Assembly (NCBI GenBank): GCA_018401885.1
Contig: JAGYKB010000008.1
Span: 40,519 to 104,518 of the forward strand
DNA from: Gammaproteobacteria bacterium
Lineage (GTDB): Bacteria; Pseudomonadota; Gammaproteobacteria; Pseudomonadales; Pseudohongiellaceae
Reading direction: 5' to 3'
DNA length: 64,000 nt
Shown here: piece by piece, positions 1 to 10,277 of the stretch
Layout: every line of letters starts with the position of its first letter
How positions within the stretch are numbered: position 1 is the first letter of the stretch
Made by a program: the position numbers and the translations under genes
The notes under the pieces: model-generated
Database searches by the model: none
The model's input: only the letters and a program-made list of their open reading frames with translations
What the model was told of the DNA's origin: nothing

Positions 1-1
1 T

Positions 2-418
2 GGTGACGGTGCAGCTGTCGCCGATCTGATGACCAAGTTCGGTAAAGAAATTCGCAGCGTGCCTGACGATCGCTGGCAGCGCGTGTCTGCTATTTTTGAC
101 AGTGCGGCCGTAGATGACGAGACGACCTGTGAGGTTATCGCGTCGGTTAAGGCGCAGACCGGCATGTTGCTCGACCCGCATTCGGCGATTGGCGTTGAAG
201 CCGCTCGCCGCTGCCGTCGTGAGGCTTCGGTGCCGATGATCACATTGGCAACGGCCCATCCTGCAAAATTTGGCGATGCGATAACGGCTGCCGGTCTGGC
301 TTCGCCAGAATTGCCAGAACACCTTGCTGATCTTTTCGAGCGTAAAGAGAATTTTAGCGTAGTCCTCAACGACCTTAGCGCCGTGACCGACTATGTGAAA
401 AAGCATGCGCGGCGTTAA
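2..418 (+). CDS. thrC: Threonine synthase, C-terminal part (cut by window edge)
   Basis: The reading frame is open from the first bases of the window, so this is the 3' end of a longer gene; the first visible ATG (position 29) is internal. About 138 residues are visible. They resemble the C-terminal region of threonine synthase, the PLP enzyme that converts O-phosphohomoserine to threonine, including a stretch like DPHSAIGVEAA and the typical ATAHPAKF segment. The PLP lysine lies upstream and is not visible. recJ starts 3 nt after the stop codon, so the two are probably co-transcribed; thrC-recJ adjacency is common in gammaproteobacteria. Confidence 0.85.
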   Translation, partial: GDGAAVADLMTKFGKEIRSVPDDRWQRVSAIFDSAAVDDETTCEVIASVKAQTGMLLDPHSAIGVEAARRCRREASVPMITLATAHPAKFGDAITAAGLASPELPEHLADLFERKENFSVVLNDLSAVTDYVKKHARR

Positions 419-421
419 AGG

Positions 422-2164
422 ATGCCACTAGAACTCATTATCCGCACGCCCGGCGATTTAGTTCTACCCGATTCTTTGCCGCCGTTGGTCCGCCGAATTT
501 ACAGTCAGCGGCCACTCGCAGCACTCACCGAGCTCGAGCTGAAACTGTCGCAGCTTATTTCACCGACGCAGCTCAAAGGAATCGACGCGGCAGTAGGATT
601 ATTGGAAGCTGCGCTCAATAACGCAGAACGGCTATTGATCGTCGCAGATTTTGACGCTGACGGCGCTACGAGTTGCGCGCTGGTTATGACAGTGATGCGC
701 GCCCTAGGTTGCGCGCATATCGATTACATCGTGCCCAATCGATTCGAATATGGCTATGGGCTAACACCCGAAATCGTCGAGCTCGCGAAGGCAAAGGCTC
801 CTGATCTTATAATTACCGTCGACAACGGCATCTCGAGTCTTGAGGGTATATCTGTTGCGCGCGAAGCGGGCATTAAGACTCTCGTCACCGATCATCACCT
901 CCCGGGGCGCGAGCTGCCGGCAGCGGATGCGATCGTCAATCCAAATCAGCCCGGCTGTGAGTTTCCGAGTAAAAGCATCGCAGGCGTGGGTGTGATTTTT
1001 TATGTAATGCTTGCGCTGAGGAGTCGTCTTCGGGAGAGCGGGTGGTTTGAACGGAAAAACATTCCTGAGCCGAATCTGGCCGAACAGCTCGACCTAGTGG
1101 CGTTGGGAACGGTAGCCGATGTTGTCGCGCTCGATCACAATAATCGTATTCTAGTCAGTGAGGGGATCAAGAGGATTAGAGCAGGACGTGCGCGCCCTGG
1201 GATTCTTAGCTTATTGGCGCTCGCAAAGCGCAATTTCGCGACACTCGCTGCAAGCGATCTGGGCTTTGCTGTTGGGCCTAGGCTTAATGCTGCAGGGCGG
1301 TTAGATGATATGTCGACAGGTATCGAGTGTCTGCTCACGCATTCCGAGCACGAAGCGTATGAGTATGCCTTGAAACTCGACGGCATGAATAAAGATCGCC
1401 GCGATATTGAGGCCGGTATGCGCGAGCAGGCGTTTGCCTTGGTCGAGCAGCTCGCCCTCGACACCGATGATCTCCCCGCGGCGTTGAGTCTGTTCGATGA
1501 GCGATGGCACCAGGGCGTGGTCGGCATCGTTGCGTCTCGAATTAAAGAGCGCTGCCATCGTCCGGTTATCGCTTTCGCGCTGGCCGATGCGGATGCCCCT
1601 GATTCTGAACTCAAAGGCTCGGCAAGATCGATACCGGGTTTTCATATACGCGATGCGCTTGATGCGGTTGCAACCGCCAATCCTGGCCTAGTGACTAAAT
1701 TTGGCGGTCATGCGATGGCGGCGGGGCTCAGTCTTTCTCGCGCTAACTTTGATGCCTTCGCACGCGCCTTTGCCGCGGAGGCAACACGTATTTTAAGTCC
1801 TGAACTGTTACAGGCAACGATTGTGAGTGACGGCGAGCTTTCGGCCCATGAGCTAACGCTTGGCTGTGCTGAAGAGATTGCCGCCGCAGGCCCGTGGGGG
1901 CAGGCGTTCCCTGAGCCCTTGTTTCATGGTCGATTCAAGCTGCAACAGCAGCGCCGCCTTGGTGAGAACCATCTTAAAATGGTGTTGAGTCCTCTAGACG
2001 ACGATGCGGTTATCATCGATGCTATTGCCTTTGCTGTGAGTGAAGAAGAGTGGCCTGAGGCCACAGCGACTGAGATTGAGATAGCTTACAGGCTCAGCGT
2101 TAATGAATTTAGAGGAAATAGGGCGGTTCAGTTGATGGTTGAGCGTCTTCTCCAAAGTCATTAG
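422..2164 (+). CDS. recJ: Single-stranded-DNA-specific exonuclease RecJ
   Basis: The 580-residue protein has the usual length for RecJ, the 5'-3' single-strand exonuclease of recombination and mismatch repair. DHH-family phosphoesterase motifs are visible: DFDADG near residues 76-81, TVDNGIS near 136, TDHHLPG near 156, and a later GPRLNAAGRLDD segment. A DHHA1-like region with KFGGHAMAAGLS follows, then an OB-fold-like C-terminus ending in a QLMVERL-type strand. The start is fixed by the 3-nt gap to thrC, with a purine-rich AAAGG just before the ATG. No residue expected for metal binding appears missing. Confidence 0.95.
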   Translation: MPLELIIRTPGDLVLPDSLPPLVRRIYSQRPLAALTELELKLSQLISPTQLKGIDAAVGLLEAALNNAERLLIVADFDADGATSCALVMTVMRALGCAHIDYIVPNRFEYGYGLTPEIVELAKAKAPDLIITVDNGISSLEGISVAREAGIKTLVTDHHLPGRELPAADAIVNPNQPGCEFPSKSIAGVGVIFYVMLALRSRLRESGWFERKNIPEPNLAEQLDLVALGTVADVVALDHNNRILVSEGIKRIRAGRARPGILSLLALAKRNFATLAASDLGFAVGPRLNAAGRLDDMSTGIECLLTHSEHEAYEYALKLDGMNKDRRDIEAGMREQAFALVEQLALDTDDLPAALSLFDERWHQGVVGIVASRIKERCHRPVIAFALADADAPDSELKGSARSIPGFHIRDALDAVATANPGLVTKFGGHAMAAGLSLSRANFDAFARAFAAEATRILSPELLQATIVSDGELSAHELTLGCAEEIAAAGPWGQAFPEPLFHGRFKLQQQRRLGENHLKMVLSPLDDDAVIIDAIAFAVSEEEWPEATATEIEIAYRLSVNEFRGNRAVQLMVERLLQSH

Positions 2165-2388
2165 TGTGACTGTCAGGGTAGTTGAGTGATCGCAAGAAGA
2201 GGAAGCATCAGTCGCGGAAGCCGGACACCGATAGGTCTACAATGACAGTGGAGAGCGTATTTGTTACCTTGTAACCCTCGATTTAGCTGTCTATGAAAAG
2301 CTGGTTCTATCTGACGAAATTGCAGAGCATGGTGTTGCGTCTCTCCATCAAATTGCGGGTAAACGCGCTTATAACAATGGAATAAAGC

Positions 2389-5310
2389 ATGTTAATTAAG
2401 TCTTATAAGCTATTGTTATTTATTATTTTAAGCTTAATTTCGTCTGTCTCTTCTGCGCAGATTCACAGGACAGACCAGATTGAAGTGGAGCTGCTTGCGG
2501 AAACGACCAATGTTGTGCCTGGTGAGACCTTGTGGCTCGCTATCCGCCTCAAGCCCATCGAGCACTGGCATACCTATTGGAAATTTGGCGGCGACAGCGG
2601 TGAGGCAACAAGCACTAGCGAGTGGCGGCTCCCCGCAGGCGCAAGTGCCGGCGAGATTCAATGGCCGATTCCTGAGTGGACACCGTTTCCAGGCAGCGAT
2701 CTTGTCACGTTTACTTACAAGAGGGAGGTCTACCTACCTCTTCCAGTCACAGTCCCCGCCGACTATGCCGATTCTTCATTTAATCTCGCGACTCAAATTG
2801 ATTGGCAGGTCTGCGACGAGATCTGTATTCCGGGTGCAGCCGAGTTCTCACTCACACTCCCGGTTGCTTCAGAGCCCACAATTGACCCGCGCTGGGTAGA
2901 CGGCTTTGCAGAGGCGCGCGCTAGCACGCCGCTCAAGCGTGAAGAACATGAGTTGGTTGCCACATTTAACGCACACGGCGGCGAAATTAATGTCATGGTG
3001 CAGGCGCCGGATGCACGCTTCATTGACGCCGACGAAGCATGGTTCTTCCCACAGCAGCGGCGAGTCATGAAATACGCGCCCGTACGCAAGGTCATGCTTG
3101 ACGGTGATCGTGTGCAGATAAGCACGGAGCAGCATCGGCGCTTCGATCCGCAGCAAGGCGAACTCGAAGGCTTGCTCGCATTCATCGACAGCGAGGGACA
3201 GTTACATGGCTATGATGTCCTCGCGACTCGCTCTCAGGTAGCCTGGGATAACAGTATCGAGGTTGAACTGCTAAGCGAGTCAACAACACTTGTGCCCGGC
3301 CAGACACAATGGTTAGGTCTGAGACTGAAACCCGCAGCGCATTGGCACACTTATTGGAAAATGGGTGGTGACAGCGGCGAGCCAACGAGCCTCAGTGATT
3401 GGTCTGTGCCGGCAGGCACTCGCATCGGAGAACTTGAATTTCCCGCTCCGCATTGGCTGCCATTCTACGAGACTGACCTCGTTAATTTTGGCTACGAAGA
3501 CGAAGTGGTGATTCCTGTTGCAATCACGCTGCCCGCTAACTTTAGCGATGACAGCGCAACAATAGCCACGACTGCTTTTTGGAATGTATGCGAGCAGATT
3601 TGTATTCCAGGTGAGCAGCGTCTCGAGCTCACTTTGCCTGTTGCGCAGAGCCTCCAGCTTGACGCCGTCGCTGAGGGGTATTTTGCGAAAGCGCGTGAGC
3701 AGCTTCCGATCCAAGACCATGACATTGAGCAGAGCGTGGTCGCTGCGGGCGAGCGTGTAAGTCTTGGGTTTAGCTCGGAGCAGGGGATTTTTGACGGCTT
3801 TACCGATGCCTATTTTTTCCCCGAGAAGCGCCGCGTAATAAAACCCGGCCCTCTGCGCGATGTCACCCTTAGCGCTAATTTACTACAGATCACCCATTCG
3901 CAGCCGCGGCGTATGCTCGAAGATCTAAGCGAGGTTTATGGCGTGTTGGTGCTCGAAGACGCGGACGGTGAGCGCGTAGCCTATGATTTCTCAAGTCCCG
4001 CGGTTGAATTGAGTGAGTTTTCGTTGCTGCCCATGGCTGCGGTAAATCAGCAAGATCAGAATGGCGGCGGTTTGCTTCTCTACGTTGCTTTCGCTTTCCT
4101 CGGTGGACTCATCCTTAACCTGATGCCCTGCGTGTTCCCAGTATTGTCGATGAAGGCGTTAAGTCTCGCCAAAAATTCCGGCGCCACTGCGCAGAAGCAG
4201 CGCAGGGATGGCTTGGCTTACACGGCGGGGGTTCTCGTGGCATTTATGGCGCTCGCGACGGTGTTAATCGTGCTGCGCGCCGGCGGCGAGCGAATAGGCT
4301 GGGCGTTCCAATTCCAGCAGCCTTGGTTTCTGGCACTCATTGTTTATGTGTTCTTCATGCTCGCCCTGAGCCTGTCTGGCGTGTTCGAAATTGGCACGAG
4401 CCTCATGGGTATGGGCGGCAATCTTGCGCAGAAAGAGGGTTATAAGGGATCTTTCTTTACAGGGGTGCTCGCGACCACGGTTGCGACTCCCTGCACGGCG
4501 CCCTTTATGGGGCCCGCGCTAGGCTTTGCTTTGACCCAGCCCTGGGCGCTGGCGATGATCGTGTTTATTTCTCTGGGGCTTGGTATGGCTGCTCCTATTT
4601 TGATTCTGTCCTATGTGCCCGTGCTGACTCGGTTCCTGCCCAAGCCTGGGCAGTGGATGGAAACCTTTAAGCAATTTATGGCATTTCCGCTCTACGCCTC
4701 TGCGCTGTTCTTCCTCTGGGTTCTGGGCAATCAGGTCGGAATCATGGGGATGACTCTCGTGCTCGGCGCCTGCGTCGTGCTCGCCTTTGCAGCTTGGTTA
4801 TACCAGAAGCGATATACGATGGGGCCGATCGCCTTGAGCTTAAATTATGCTACCGCCGCCGTTGCGGTCGGCTTTGCTCTTTATCTGATGCAGACGCCAT
4901 TTCTGCAGACTCAGGCGCGTGAGGCGAGTGTCGCCGAATACGACGAAGAGGGTAAGCTCCTCGCGAGCAGTGATAATTTCGAACCTTTTTCGGCGGCGAG
5001 ACTTGCCGAATTGCGCGCGGAAGGCAAGCCAGTCTTTATCAATATGACGGCAGACTGGTGTATCACCTGTCTCGCAAACGAGCAGACATCACTCAGCAGC
5101 GACGCGGTTAAGAAAGCGTTGGTCGATAATGACATCACGTATTTGAAAGGGGACTGGACGAACGAGGACCCCGAGATTACCGAAGTCCTCGAACAGTTTA
5201 ATCGGCCTTCGGTTCCACTCTACCTTTTGTATCCTCGCGAGGGAGAGCCTGAAATCCTGCCACAAATACTCACGCAGTCGACGTTACTTAATGCCTTCGG
5301 CGGTGTGTAA
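2389..5310 (+). CDS. DsbD-family protein-disulfide reductase with duplicated N-terminal domain
   Basis: The 973-residue inner-membrane protein begins with a signal peptide ending near SSAQ (residues 1-23). Two copies of a DsbD-alpha-like periplasmic module follow, about residues 27-165 and 286-425. Both carry HWHTYWK, GGDSGE and a Cys pair in CDEICIPG (near 142) or CEQICIPG (near 401). A multi-pass DsbD transmembrane domain starts near residue 562, with NLMPCVFP and TPCTAPFMGP holding the two membrane cysteines. A thioredoxin-like C-terminal domain has WCITC near 889. It should move electrons from the cytoplasm to periplasmic or exported substrates. Related family members usually have one N-terminal module, which explains the unusual length. 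The ATG follows GGAATAA. Confidence 0.9.
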   Translation: MLIKSYKLLLFIILSLISSVSSAQIHRTDQIEVELLAETTNVVPGETLWLAIRLKPIEHWHTYWKFGGDSGEATSTSEWRLPAGASAGEIQWPIPEWTPFPGSDLVTFTYKREVYLPLPVTVPADYADSSFNLATQIDWQVCDEICIPGAAEFSLTLPVASEPTIDPRWVDGFAEARASTPLKREEHELVATFNAHGGEINVMVQAPDARFIDADEAWFFPQQRRVMKYAPVRKVMLDGDRVQISTEQHRRFDPQQGELEGLLAFIDSEGQLHGYDVLATRSQVAWDNSIEVELLSESTTLVPGQTQWLGLRLKPAAHWHTYWKMGGDSGEPTSLSDWSVPAGTRIGELEFPAPHWLPFYETDLVNFGYEDEVVIPVAITLPANFSDDSATIATTAFWNVCEQICIPGEQRLELTLPVAQSLQLDAVAEGYFAKAREQLPIQDHDIEQSVVAAGERVSLGFSSEQGIFDGFTDAYFFPEKRRVIKPGPLRDVTLSANLLQITHSQPRRMLEDLSEVYGVLVLEDADGERVAYDFSSPAVELSEFSLLPMAAVNQQDQNGGGLLLYVAFAFLGGLILNLMPCVFPVLSMKALSLAKNSGATAQKQRRDGLAYTAGVLVAFMALATVLIVLRAGGERIGWAFQFQQPWFLALIVYVFFMLALSLSGVFEIGTSLMGMGGNLAQKEGYKGSFFTGVLATTVATPCTAPFMGPALGFALTQPWALAMIVFISLGLGMAAPILILSYVPVLTRFLPKPGQWMETFKQFMAFPLYASALFFLWVLGNQVGIMGMTLVLGACVVLAFAAWLYQKRYTMGPIALSLNYATAAVAVGFALYLMQTPFLQTQAREASVAEYDEEGKLLASSDNFEPFSAARLAELRAEGKPVFINMTADWCITCLANEQTSLSSDAVKKALVDNDITYLKGDWTNEDPEITEVLEQFNRPSVPLYLLYPREGEPEILPQILTQSTLLNAFGGV

Positions 5311-5332
5311 TGAGCGCGCAATGGGGCGGGAA

Positions 5333-6247
5333 TTAATTCTTCCCCTCCGCGCTGTAACTCGCTAAAACGACGCTGACATTGTCTCTGCCACCGTTGCGAT
5401 TAGCATGATTGATCAGCGCGCGGCAGGTATCTGCAAGATCTCCATCAAACTCTCTGAGCGTGTCGCTAATCTGCCAGTCGGCGACCAGATCACTTAATCC
5501 ATCAGTGCAGAATAATAGAAGATCGCCTTCCTGCAATGTGCAGTGAAGAGTGTCGACTTGGATGGTCGCTTTGATTCCCAGTGCGCGGGTAACCACGTGG
5601 CCCATCCCTGTCGATCTGGAGTTGCGCTCCGTATAAAAGCCGTCGTCGATTAGCTCTTGGAGAAGGCTGTGATCATTCGTCAATTGCTCAAGGCTGCCTT
5701 GTCGAAAAAGATAAAGCCTCGAGTCGCCGATATGGGCAATAGTGAGCTGATTATCTGAGAGATGTGCCGCGATGGCAGTCGTCCCCATGCCCTTGTTTTC
5801 GGGCTCTAACGCCTGTGCGAAAATCGCGGCGTTAGCCTGTTCAAACGCTAATTTAAGGCTCTCTGCAGCCGAGTTTGCTGAGTCGTTATAGGATTTTGCG
5901 AAGTGCGCAGGTATGCACTCAACGGCAATCTGAGCGGCGACTTCGCCAGCGCGATGACCGCCCATCCCGTCGGCGATCACGATCAGTGTGGTTTCGACAT
6001 CGATGTGGAACCGATCCTGATTGACTTTACGCCTTCGCCCGCAGTCGCTCTGCGCTGCGAGAGAGAGATGGCTGCGCGACCCTGCCACGAGTGAGTGAAT
6101 CTCTGAAATGGCAGCGTAATTCTTGTACACGCTGTTGTTATTCTTGCTGCGCAAAAACCGTTTATCCTTTTGCTTCGGATCGGATTTGCATTCTAAGGCG
6201 CAGAGACTAGTCAGTAAACGATTGATTGCGAAGTGTTTGGCGCTCAT
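5333..6247 (-). CDS. PP2C-family protein serine/threonine phosphatase
   Basis: This 304-residue protein carries the PP2C metal-binding motifs in order: VNQDRF, IADGMGGHRAG, IGDSRLYLF, CTDGLSDLV and a final GRDNVSVVL. It should dephosphorylate Ser/Thr-phosphorylated proteins in a Mn/Mg-dependent way. No partner kinase or type VI secretion gene lies nearby. The first ~55 residues before the fold are basic, lack homology I recognise, and the ATG has no clear ribosome site. A GTG about 40 codons downstream (NSVYKNY) is a possible alternative start. The gene converges on the dsbD-like gene and is divergent from the AI-2E transporter. Confidence 0.88.
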   Translation of the reverse strand: MSAKHFAINRLLTSLCALECKSDPKQKDKRFLRSKNNNSVYKNYAAISEIHSLVAGSRSHLSLAAQSDCGRRRKVNQDRFHIDVETTLIVIADGMGGHRAGEVAAQIAVECIPAHFAKSYNDSANSAAESLKLAFEQANAAIFAQALEPENKGMGTTAIAAHLSDNQLTIAHIGDSRLYLFRQGSLEQLTNDHSLLQELIDDGFYTERNSRSTGMGHVVTRALGIKATIQVDTLHCTLQEGDLLLFCTDGLSDLVADWQISDTLREFDGDLADTCRALINHANRNGGRDNVSVVLASYSAEGKN

Positions 6248-6298
6248 CAGAGTGTGGTAATCTCAGCTTTGACGCAGTCCATCTAAGGAGAGCAGGGC

Positions 6299-7453
6299 AT
6301 GAAGATTCCAGGTTTTGCGATGACACTACTCGCGGTCGTTCTCGTGTTTTATCTGCTGATCGTCGGTGAGGCCCTGTTGCTGCCCTTGGTGATTGCTATT
6401 GCCATTTGGTATCTGATCAACACCTTGGCCGCGATGTTTGGCCGAATAAGATTGAACGAGCATGAACTCCCGCGCTTTCTTTGTTTGATTCTGTCGTTTT
6501 TAACGTTTGCGTTGACGCTTTGGGGTATCGGTGGATTTCTCGGCGGCAGGCTAGAGGAGGTCATGCAGGTAATACCTGTTTATCAGGTGAACCTTACATC
6601 GAGGCTCGAAAATCTTCCTTTCCTCGATATGGCTGCTTATCAAGAGCGCGGCCTCATGCAGATGATTACCGAATGGATAGACCTGCCCGCCTACGCAGCG
6701 ACTATCGCGTCCTCCTTTGCAGGCATACTCGCGAGCGGCGGATTAATTTCGATTTATGTTCTTTTCCTTTTTCTCGAGCAAGGCAAATTCGATGAGAAAA
6801 TCTCGGCCCTGTTTGGGGCGGGTGGACAGGAGGGAGATGTGCGGAAAATCATCGACCGCGTCCGCAACGACATACAGAAATACATCAGCATTAAAATGTT
6901 TACGAGTTCTCTTACCGGTCTTCTTAGCTATCTTTTCCTCCGTGCGGTTGATGTGGATTTTGCCGGTGTTTGGGGACTTGTTATATTCCTGTTGAACTTT
7001 ATACCTACGGTCGGCTCAATAATTGCAACAATCTTCCCTGCGATGATTGCGCTTGCGCAGTCCGATGGGTATAGCCTGTTCTTGCTTGTGTTAGCGGGCA
7101 TCGGAACTCTCCAAATCGGTATAGGCAACATATTAGAGCCAAGGTTGATGGGAAGCTCGTTTAATCTGAGCCCCATAGTGATCCTGTTGAATCTCGGCCT
7201 TTGGGGCTATATCTGGGGCATTCCGGGTATGTTCCTGTGCGTGCCTTTCCTAATTATCCTTACCATTATCCTTAGTCACTTTCCCCAGACCCGTTATATT
7301 TCAGTAATTCTTAGCAGCGACGGCAAGCTTAGGGTTGCGGCCGATGAGGTTATCGATGACTTTGACTTTAAGCCAAACATGGCTGCGCTGTTAGGTCGCG
7401 ATAGGAATCCAGAGAGCGAGTCTAGGGAAAAGCAGAGCGAGAACGAGGGGTAA
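6299..7453 (+). CDS. AI-2E/PerM family transporter
   Basis: This 384-residue polytopic protein belongs to the AI-2E transporter (PerM/YdiK/TqsA) family. It has an N-terminal pair of hydrophobic segments, a central soluble stretch, and later helices with family segments such as FIPTVGSIIATIFPAM and GNILEPRLMGSSFNLSPIVILL. Some members export autoinducer-2 and others are linked to Na+/H+ exchange or permease roles; the substrate cannot be inferred here. The C-terminal ~35 residues are charged and cytoplasmic. The ATG follows AAGGAG with good spacing. Confidence 0.88.
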   Translation: MKIPGFAMTLLAVVLVFYLLIVGEALLLPLVIAIAIWYLINTLAAMFGRIRLNEHELPRFLCLILSFLTFALTLWGIGGFLGGRLEEVMQVIPVYQVNLTSRLENLPFLDMAAYQERGLMQMITEWIDLPAYAATIASSFAGILASGGLISIYVLFLFLEQGKFDEKISALFGAGGQEGDVRKIIDRVRNDIQKYISIKMFTSSLTGLLSYLFLRAVDVDFAGVWGLVIFLLNFIPTVGSIIATIFPAMIALAQSDGYSLFLLVLAGIGTLQIGIGNILEPRLMGSSFNLSPIVILLNLGLWGYIWGIPGMFLCVPFLIILTIILSHFPQTRYISVILSSDGKLRVAADEVIDDFDFKPNMAALLGRDRNPESESREKQSENEG

Positions 7454-7557
7454 TTAGCCTCTTTTTTCTGTCGCTCTGAGCCAAAAAACGCCTGCAAAAT
7501 CCGCTCGCTAGGCGTTATACTTCCTCCCCTTTAATTGCAGTCTGATCCGCAAACTCA

Positions 7558-7576
7558 TGCCGGCTTCGCGCCGGCA
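7558..7576. promoter_or_regulatory. Perfect hairpin in the alaS leader
   Basis: TGCCGGC and GCCGGCA form a 7-bp perfect inverted repeat around TTCGC, 22 nt before the alaS ATG. No U-tract follows, so it is not a clear terminator. E. coli AlaRS represses its own gene by binding a palindrome at the promoter, so an autoregulatory site is possible but unproven. Confidence 0.4.
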
Positions 7577-7598
7577 CTTTAGCCGATAAGTAGAAATT

Positions 7599-10196
7599 AT
7601 GAAAAGCGCAGAAATTCGCCAAAAATTCCTTCAATTCTTCGCCGACCGTGGCCATGAGATCGTGCCCAGCAGCTCGCTAGTACCGGGCAATGATCCAACG
7701 CTTCTGTTCACGAACGCGGGCATGGTCCAGTTTAAGGATGCTTTTTTGGGCGACGAAGTGAGAGCGGTCAATCGAGCCACTAGTTCGCAGCGCTGTGTGC
7801 GGGCGGGGGGTAAGCATAATGACCTCGAGAACGTAGGCTACACGGCGCGTCATCATACTTTCTTCGAAATGCTCGGCAACTTCTCATTTGGCGACTATTT
7901 TAAGCGCGAAGCGATCAAGTACGCGTGGGAGTTTCTCACCGTGGAGCTAGGTCTCCCGGCTGAGAAACTGTGGGTAACAGTTTATCAAGACGACGACGAA
8001 GCAGCTGCTCTGTGGCTCGATGAAATGAAAATCGATCCAACTCGTTTCTCGCGCCTGGGCGAAAAAGATAATTTTTGGGCGATGGGCGACACAGGCCCCT
8101 GTGGCCCGTGTTCCGAAATCTTCTTCGATCATGGCGAAGACGTGCCAGGTGGTCCGCCCGGCAGCCCCGACGAAGATGGCGATCGTTACATCGAAATCTG
8201 GAACCTCGTCTTCATGCAGTACGAGCGCAAAGCCGACGGCACGCTGATCTCATTGCCGAAGCCCTCTGTGGACACCGGTGCGGGCCTCGAGCGTGTCGCC
8301 GCTGTTCTGCAAAACGTACACAGCAATTACGAGATCGATCTTTTTCAATCACTTCTAGTGGATATCGGGCAGATCACCGGAGTGAAAGATCTCACCAACA
8401 ATTCGCTGCGGGTTATTGCCGACCATATTAGGTCCTGCTCGTTCCTCATCGTTGATGGTGTGCTGCCGTCTAACGAAGGACGCGGCTATGTTCTGCGCCG
8501 CATTATTCGCCGTGCGGTTCGTCATGGCTATCAACTCGGTGTGAAGGAGGTGTTTTTCTATAAAATTGTCGCAGGACTCGTGAAAGTAATGGGCGAGGCC
8601 TATCCCGAACTAAAGGCGAAACAGAGTAGTGTCGAAAAAGCGCTGCGCGATGAAGAACAGCAATTTGCGCGCACGCTAGAGAACGGCATGGTGATTCTGG
8701 AAAAAGCGATCGCTAGTCTCAACGGCGACACACTGGCTGGCGAGACGGTGTTTAAACTCTATGACACCTACGGGTTTCCTGTTGACCTCACCGCTGACGT
8801 TGCTCGCGAGTCCGGCATTACACTCGATATGGAAGGGTTCGAGGCTGCGATGCAAGTTCAGCGCGCACAGGCGCGCGCGGCCGGCAATTTCTCCGCAGTC
8901 GATAAGCTCGAGCTCGACGGAGTGGAGGTGACAGATTTTCGCGGCTATGAGGCCTTAGAGGCGACTGGCGACGTTGTTGCAATCTACGTCAACGGCGAGG
9001 CGCAAGAGTCGCTAAAAGCAGGTGAAGCGGCGACGCTGGTGCTAACTAGCTCTCCATTCTACGGAGAGTCAGGTGGGCAGGTAGGAGATAGCGGCACGCT
9101 GTTTGCCGAAGGTGTTGAATTTCGCGTCGATGACACGCAGAAGCAGAATGATGTGTTGCTACATATCGGTGAGCTAGTAATCGGTTCACTCAAAGTAGGG
9201 GACGCACTTGCTGGTCAAGTAGAGGCGAGAGCACGTAAAGCGATCACACTTAATCACTCGGCTACGCACCTTATGCATGCGGCGCTTCGTAATACGCTTG
9301 GCGAACATGTGACTCAGAAGGGATCGCTGGTGGATGCAACGCGACTACGCTTCGACTTCTCGCACTCAGCACCAGTGACTGCGGATGAGCTCGCAAAAAT
9401 TGAAGCCGCTGTGAATGCCGAAATATTGGCGAACACTCAGGTTGCGAAAGAGGTCATGGCGTTAGAGGCAGCGCAGCAGCGTGGTGCTATGGCGCTATTC
9501 GGCGAAAAATACGGTGACGAAGTTCGTGTGGTCAGTATGGGTGGCAAATTCTCGGTCGAATTCTGCGGTGGCACACACGTCGAGCGGACCGGTGATATTG
9601 GCCTTTTTAAAATTCTGAGCGAATCGGGAATCTCCTCGGGTGTTCGCCGAATCGAAGCGGTAACCGGGCAGGGCGCACTCGCGCTTGTTGCACGTGAAGA
9701 GCAGACGCTTAAACAGTTATGCGAGCTCGTTAAAGCTAATCAAGATGATTTGCTCGATCGCGTAAAGCAGATGAATGCGACTAATAAGGCGCTAGAGAAA
9801 GAGCTCGATCAGCTCAAAGCGAAAATGGCCTCGAGCGCGGGCAGCGACCTCGCGGCCAGCGCAAAAGAGGTTGGCGGCATCAAGCTTCTAGCCTGCGCGG
9901 TCGACGACTTCGATCCCAAGGCGTTACGCGAGACGGTAGATCAGCTCAAAAACAAGCTCGGCACCGCGGTCGTGTTACTGATCAGCACTGCGGGTGGAAA
10001 AGTCAGTATCGTCGCCGGCGTAAGCAAAGACCTTACCGATCGCATTAAGGCGGGCGAGCTTGCCAACATGGTTGCTACACAGGTCGGTGGCAAAGGGGGA
10101 GGTCGTCCAGATATGGCCATGGCGGGTGGAAGCGACGTCGAAGCGGTGCCGGCTGCCGTGGCGAGCATTGAAGAATGGGTAGCTAACAAGCTTTAA
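7599..10196 (+). CDS. alaS: Alanine--tRNA ligase
   Basis: The 865-residue protein is full length for AlaRS. It opens with the class II catalytic core ([30 protein letters not shown]). The editing domain has [11 protein letters not shown] near residue 553 and [13 protein letters not shown] near 656, which together supply the zinc/editing ligands. The C-terminal oligomerisation/C-Ala domain ends in a [15 protein letters not shown] segment. It charges tRNA-Ala and clears mischarged Ser/Gly. alaS-lysC-csrA-tRNA-Ser order is conserved in many gammaproteobacteria. No defects are visible. Confidence 0.97.
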   Translation: MKSAEIRQKFLQFFADRGHEIVPSSSLVPGNDPTLLFTNAGMVQFKDAFLGDEVRAVNRATSSQRCVRAGGKHNDLENVGYTARHHTFFEMLGNFSFGDYFKREAIKYAWEFLTVELGLPAEKLWVTVYQDDDEAAALWLDEMKIDPTRFSRLGEKDNFWAMGDTGPCGPCSEIFFDHGEDVPGGPPGSPDEDGDRYIEIWNLVFMQYERKADGTLISLPKPSVDTGAGLERVAAVLQNVHSNYEIDLFQSLLVDIGQITGVKDLTNNSLRVIADHIRSCSFLIVDGVLPSNEGRGYVLRRIIRRAVRHGYQLGVKEVFFYKIVAGLVKVMGEAYPELKAKQSSVEKALRDEEQQFARTLENGMVILEKAIASLNGDTLAGETVFKLYDTYGFPVDLTADVARESGITLDMEGFEAAMQVQRAQARAAGNFSAVDKLELDGVEVTDFRGYEALEATGDVVAIYVNGEAQESLKAGEAATLVLTSSPFYGESGGQVGDSGTLFAEGVEFRVDDTQKQNDVLLHIGELVIGSLKVGDALAGQVEARARKAITLNHSATHLMHAALRNTLGEHVTQKGSLVDATRLRFDFSHSAPVTADELAKIEAAVNAEILANTQVAKEVMALEAAQQRGAMALFGEKYGDEVRVVSMGGKFSVEFCGGTHVERTGDIGLFKILSESGISSGVRRIEAVTGQGALALVAREEQTLKQLCELVKANQDDLLDRVKQMNATNKALEKELDQLKAKMASSAGSDLAASAKEVGGIKLLACAVDDFDPKALRETVDQLKNKLGTAVVLLISTAGGKVSIVAGVSKDLTDRIKAGELANMVATQVGGKGGGRPDMAMAGGSDVEAVPAAVASIEEWVANKL

Positions 10197-10225
10197 GGCT
10201 TCGTTAAGCAGCTAGTGAAAATAAG

Positions 10226-10250
10226 CTCGCCACGAGGCGAGTTCTTTCTG
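10226..10250 (+). terminator. Weak terminator-like hairpin between alaS and lysC
   Basis: CTCGCC and GGCGAG pair across an ACGA loop and are followed by TTCTTT. The stem is only 6 bp and the T-tract is interrupted. It may be a partial terminator or a leader structure for lysC, which starts 37 nt beyond the stem. Confidence 0.4.
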
Positions 10251-10277
10251 CCCTTGTAGGGCATCGAGTAGAGAATA

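Noticed and set aside
1135-1614. ORFs opposite recJ
   Set aside because: They are Ser/Arg-rich shadows of a conserved gene, with no ribosome site or family likeness.
10197-10277. Lysine riboswitch before lysC
   Set aside because: The gap is only 81 nt, too short for the L-box fold, and holds just a small hairpin.
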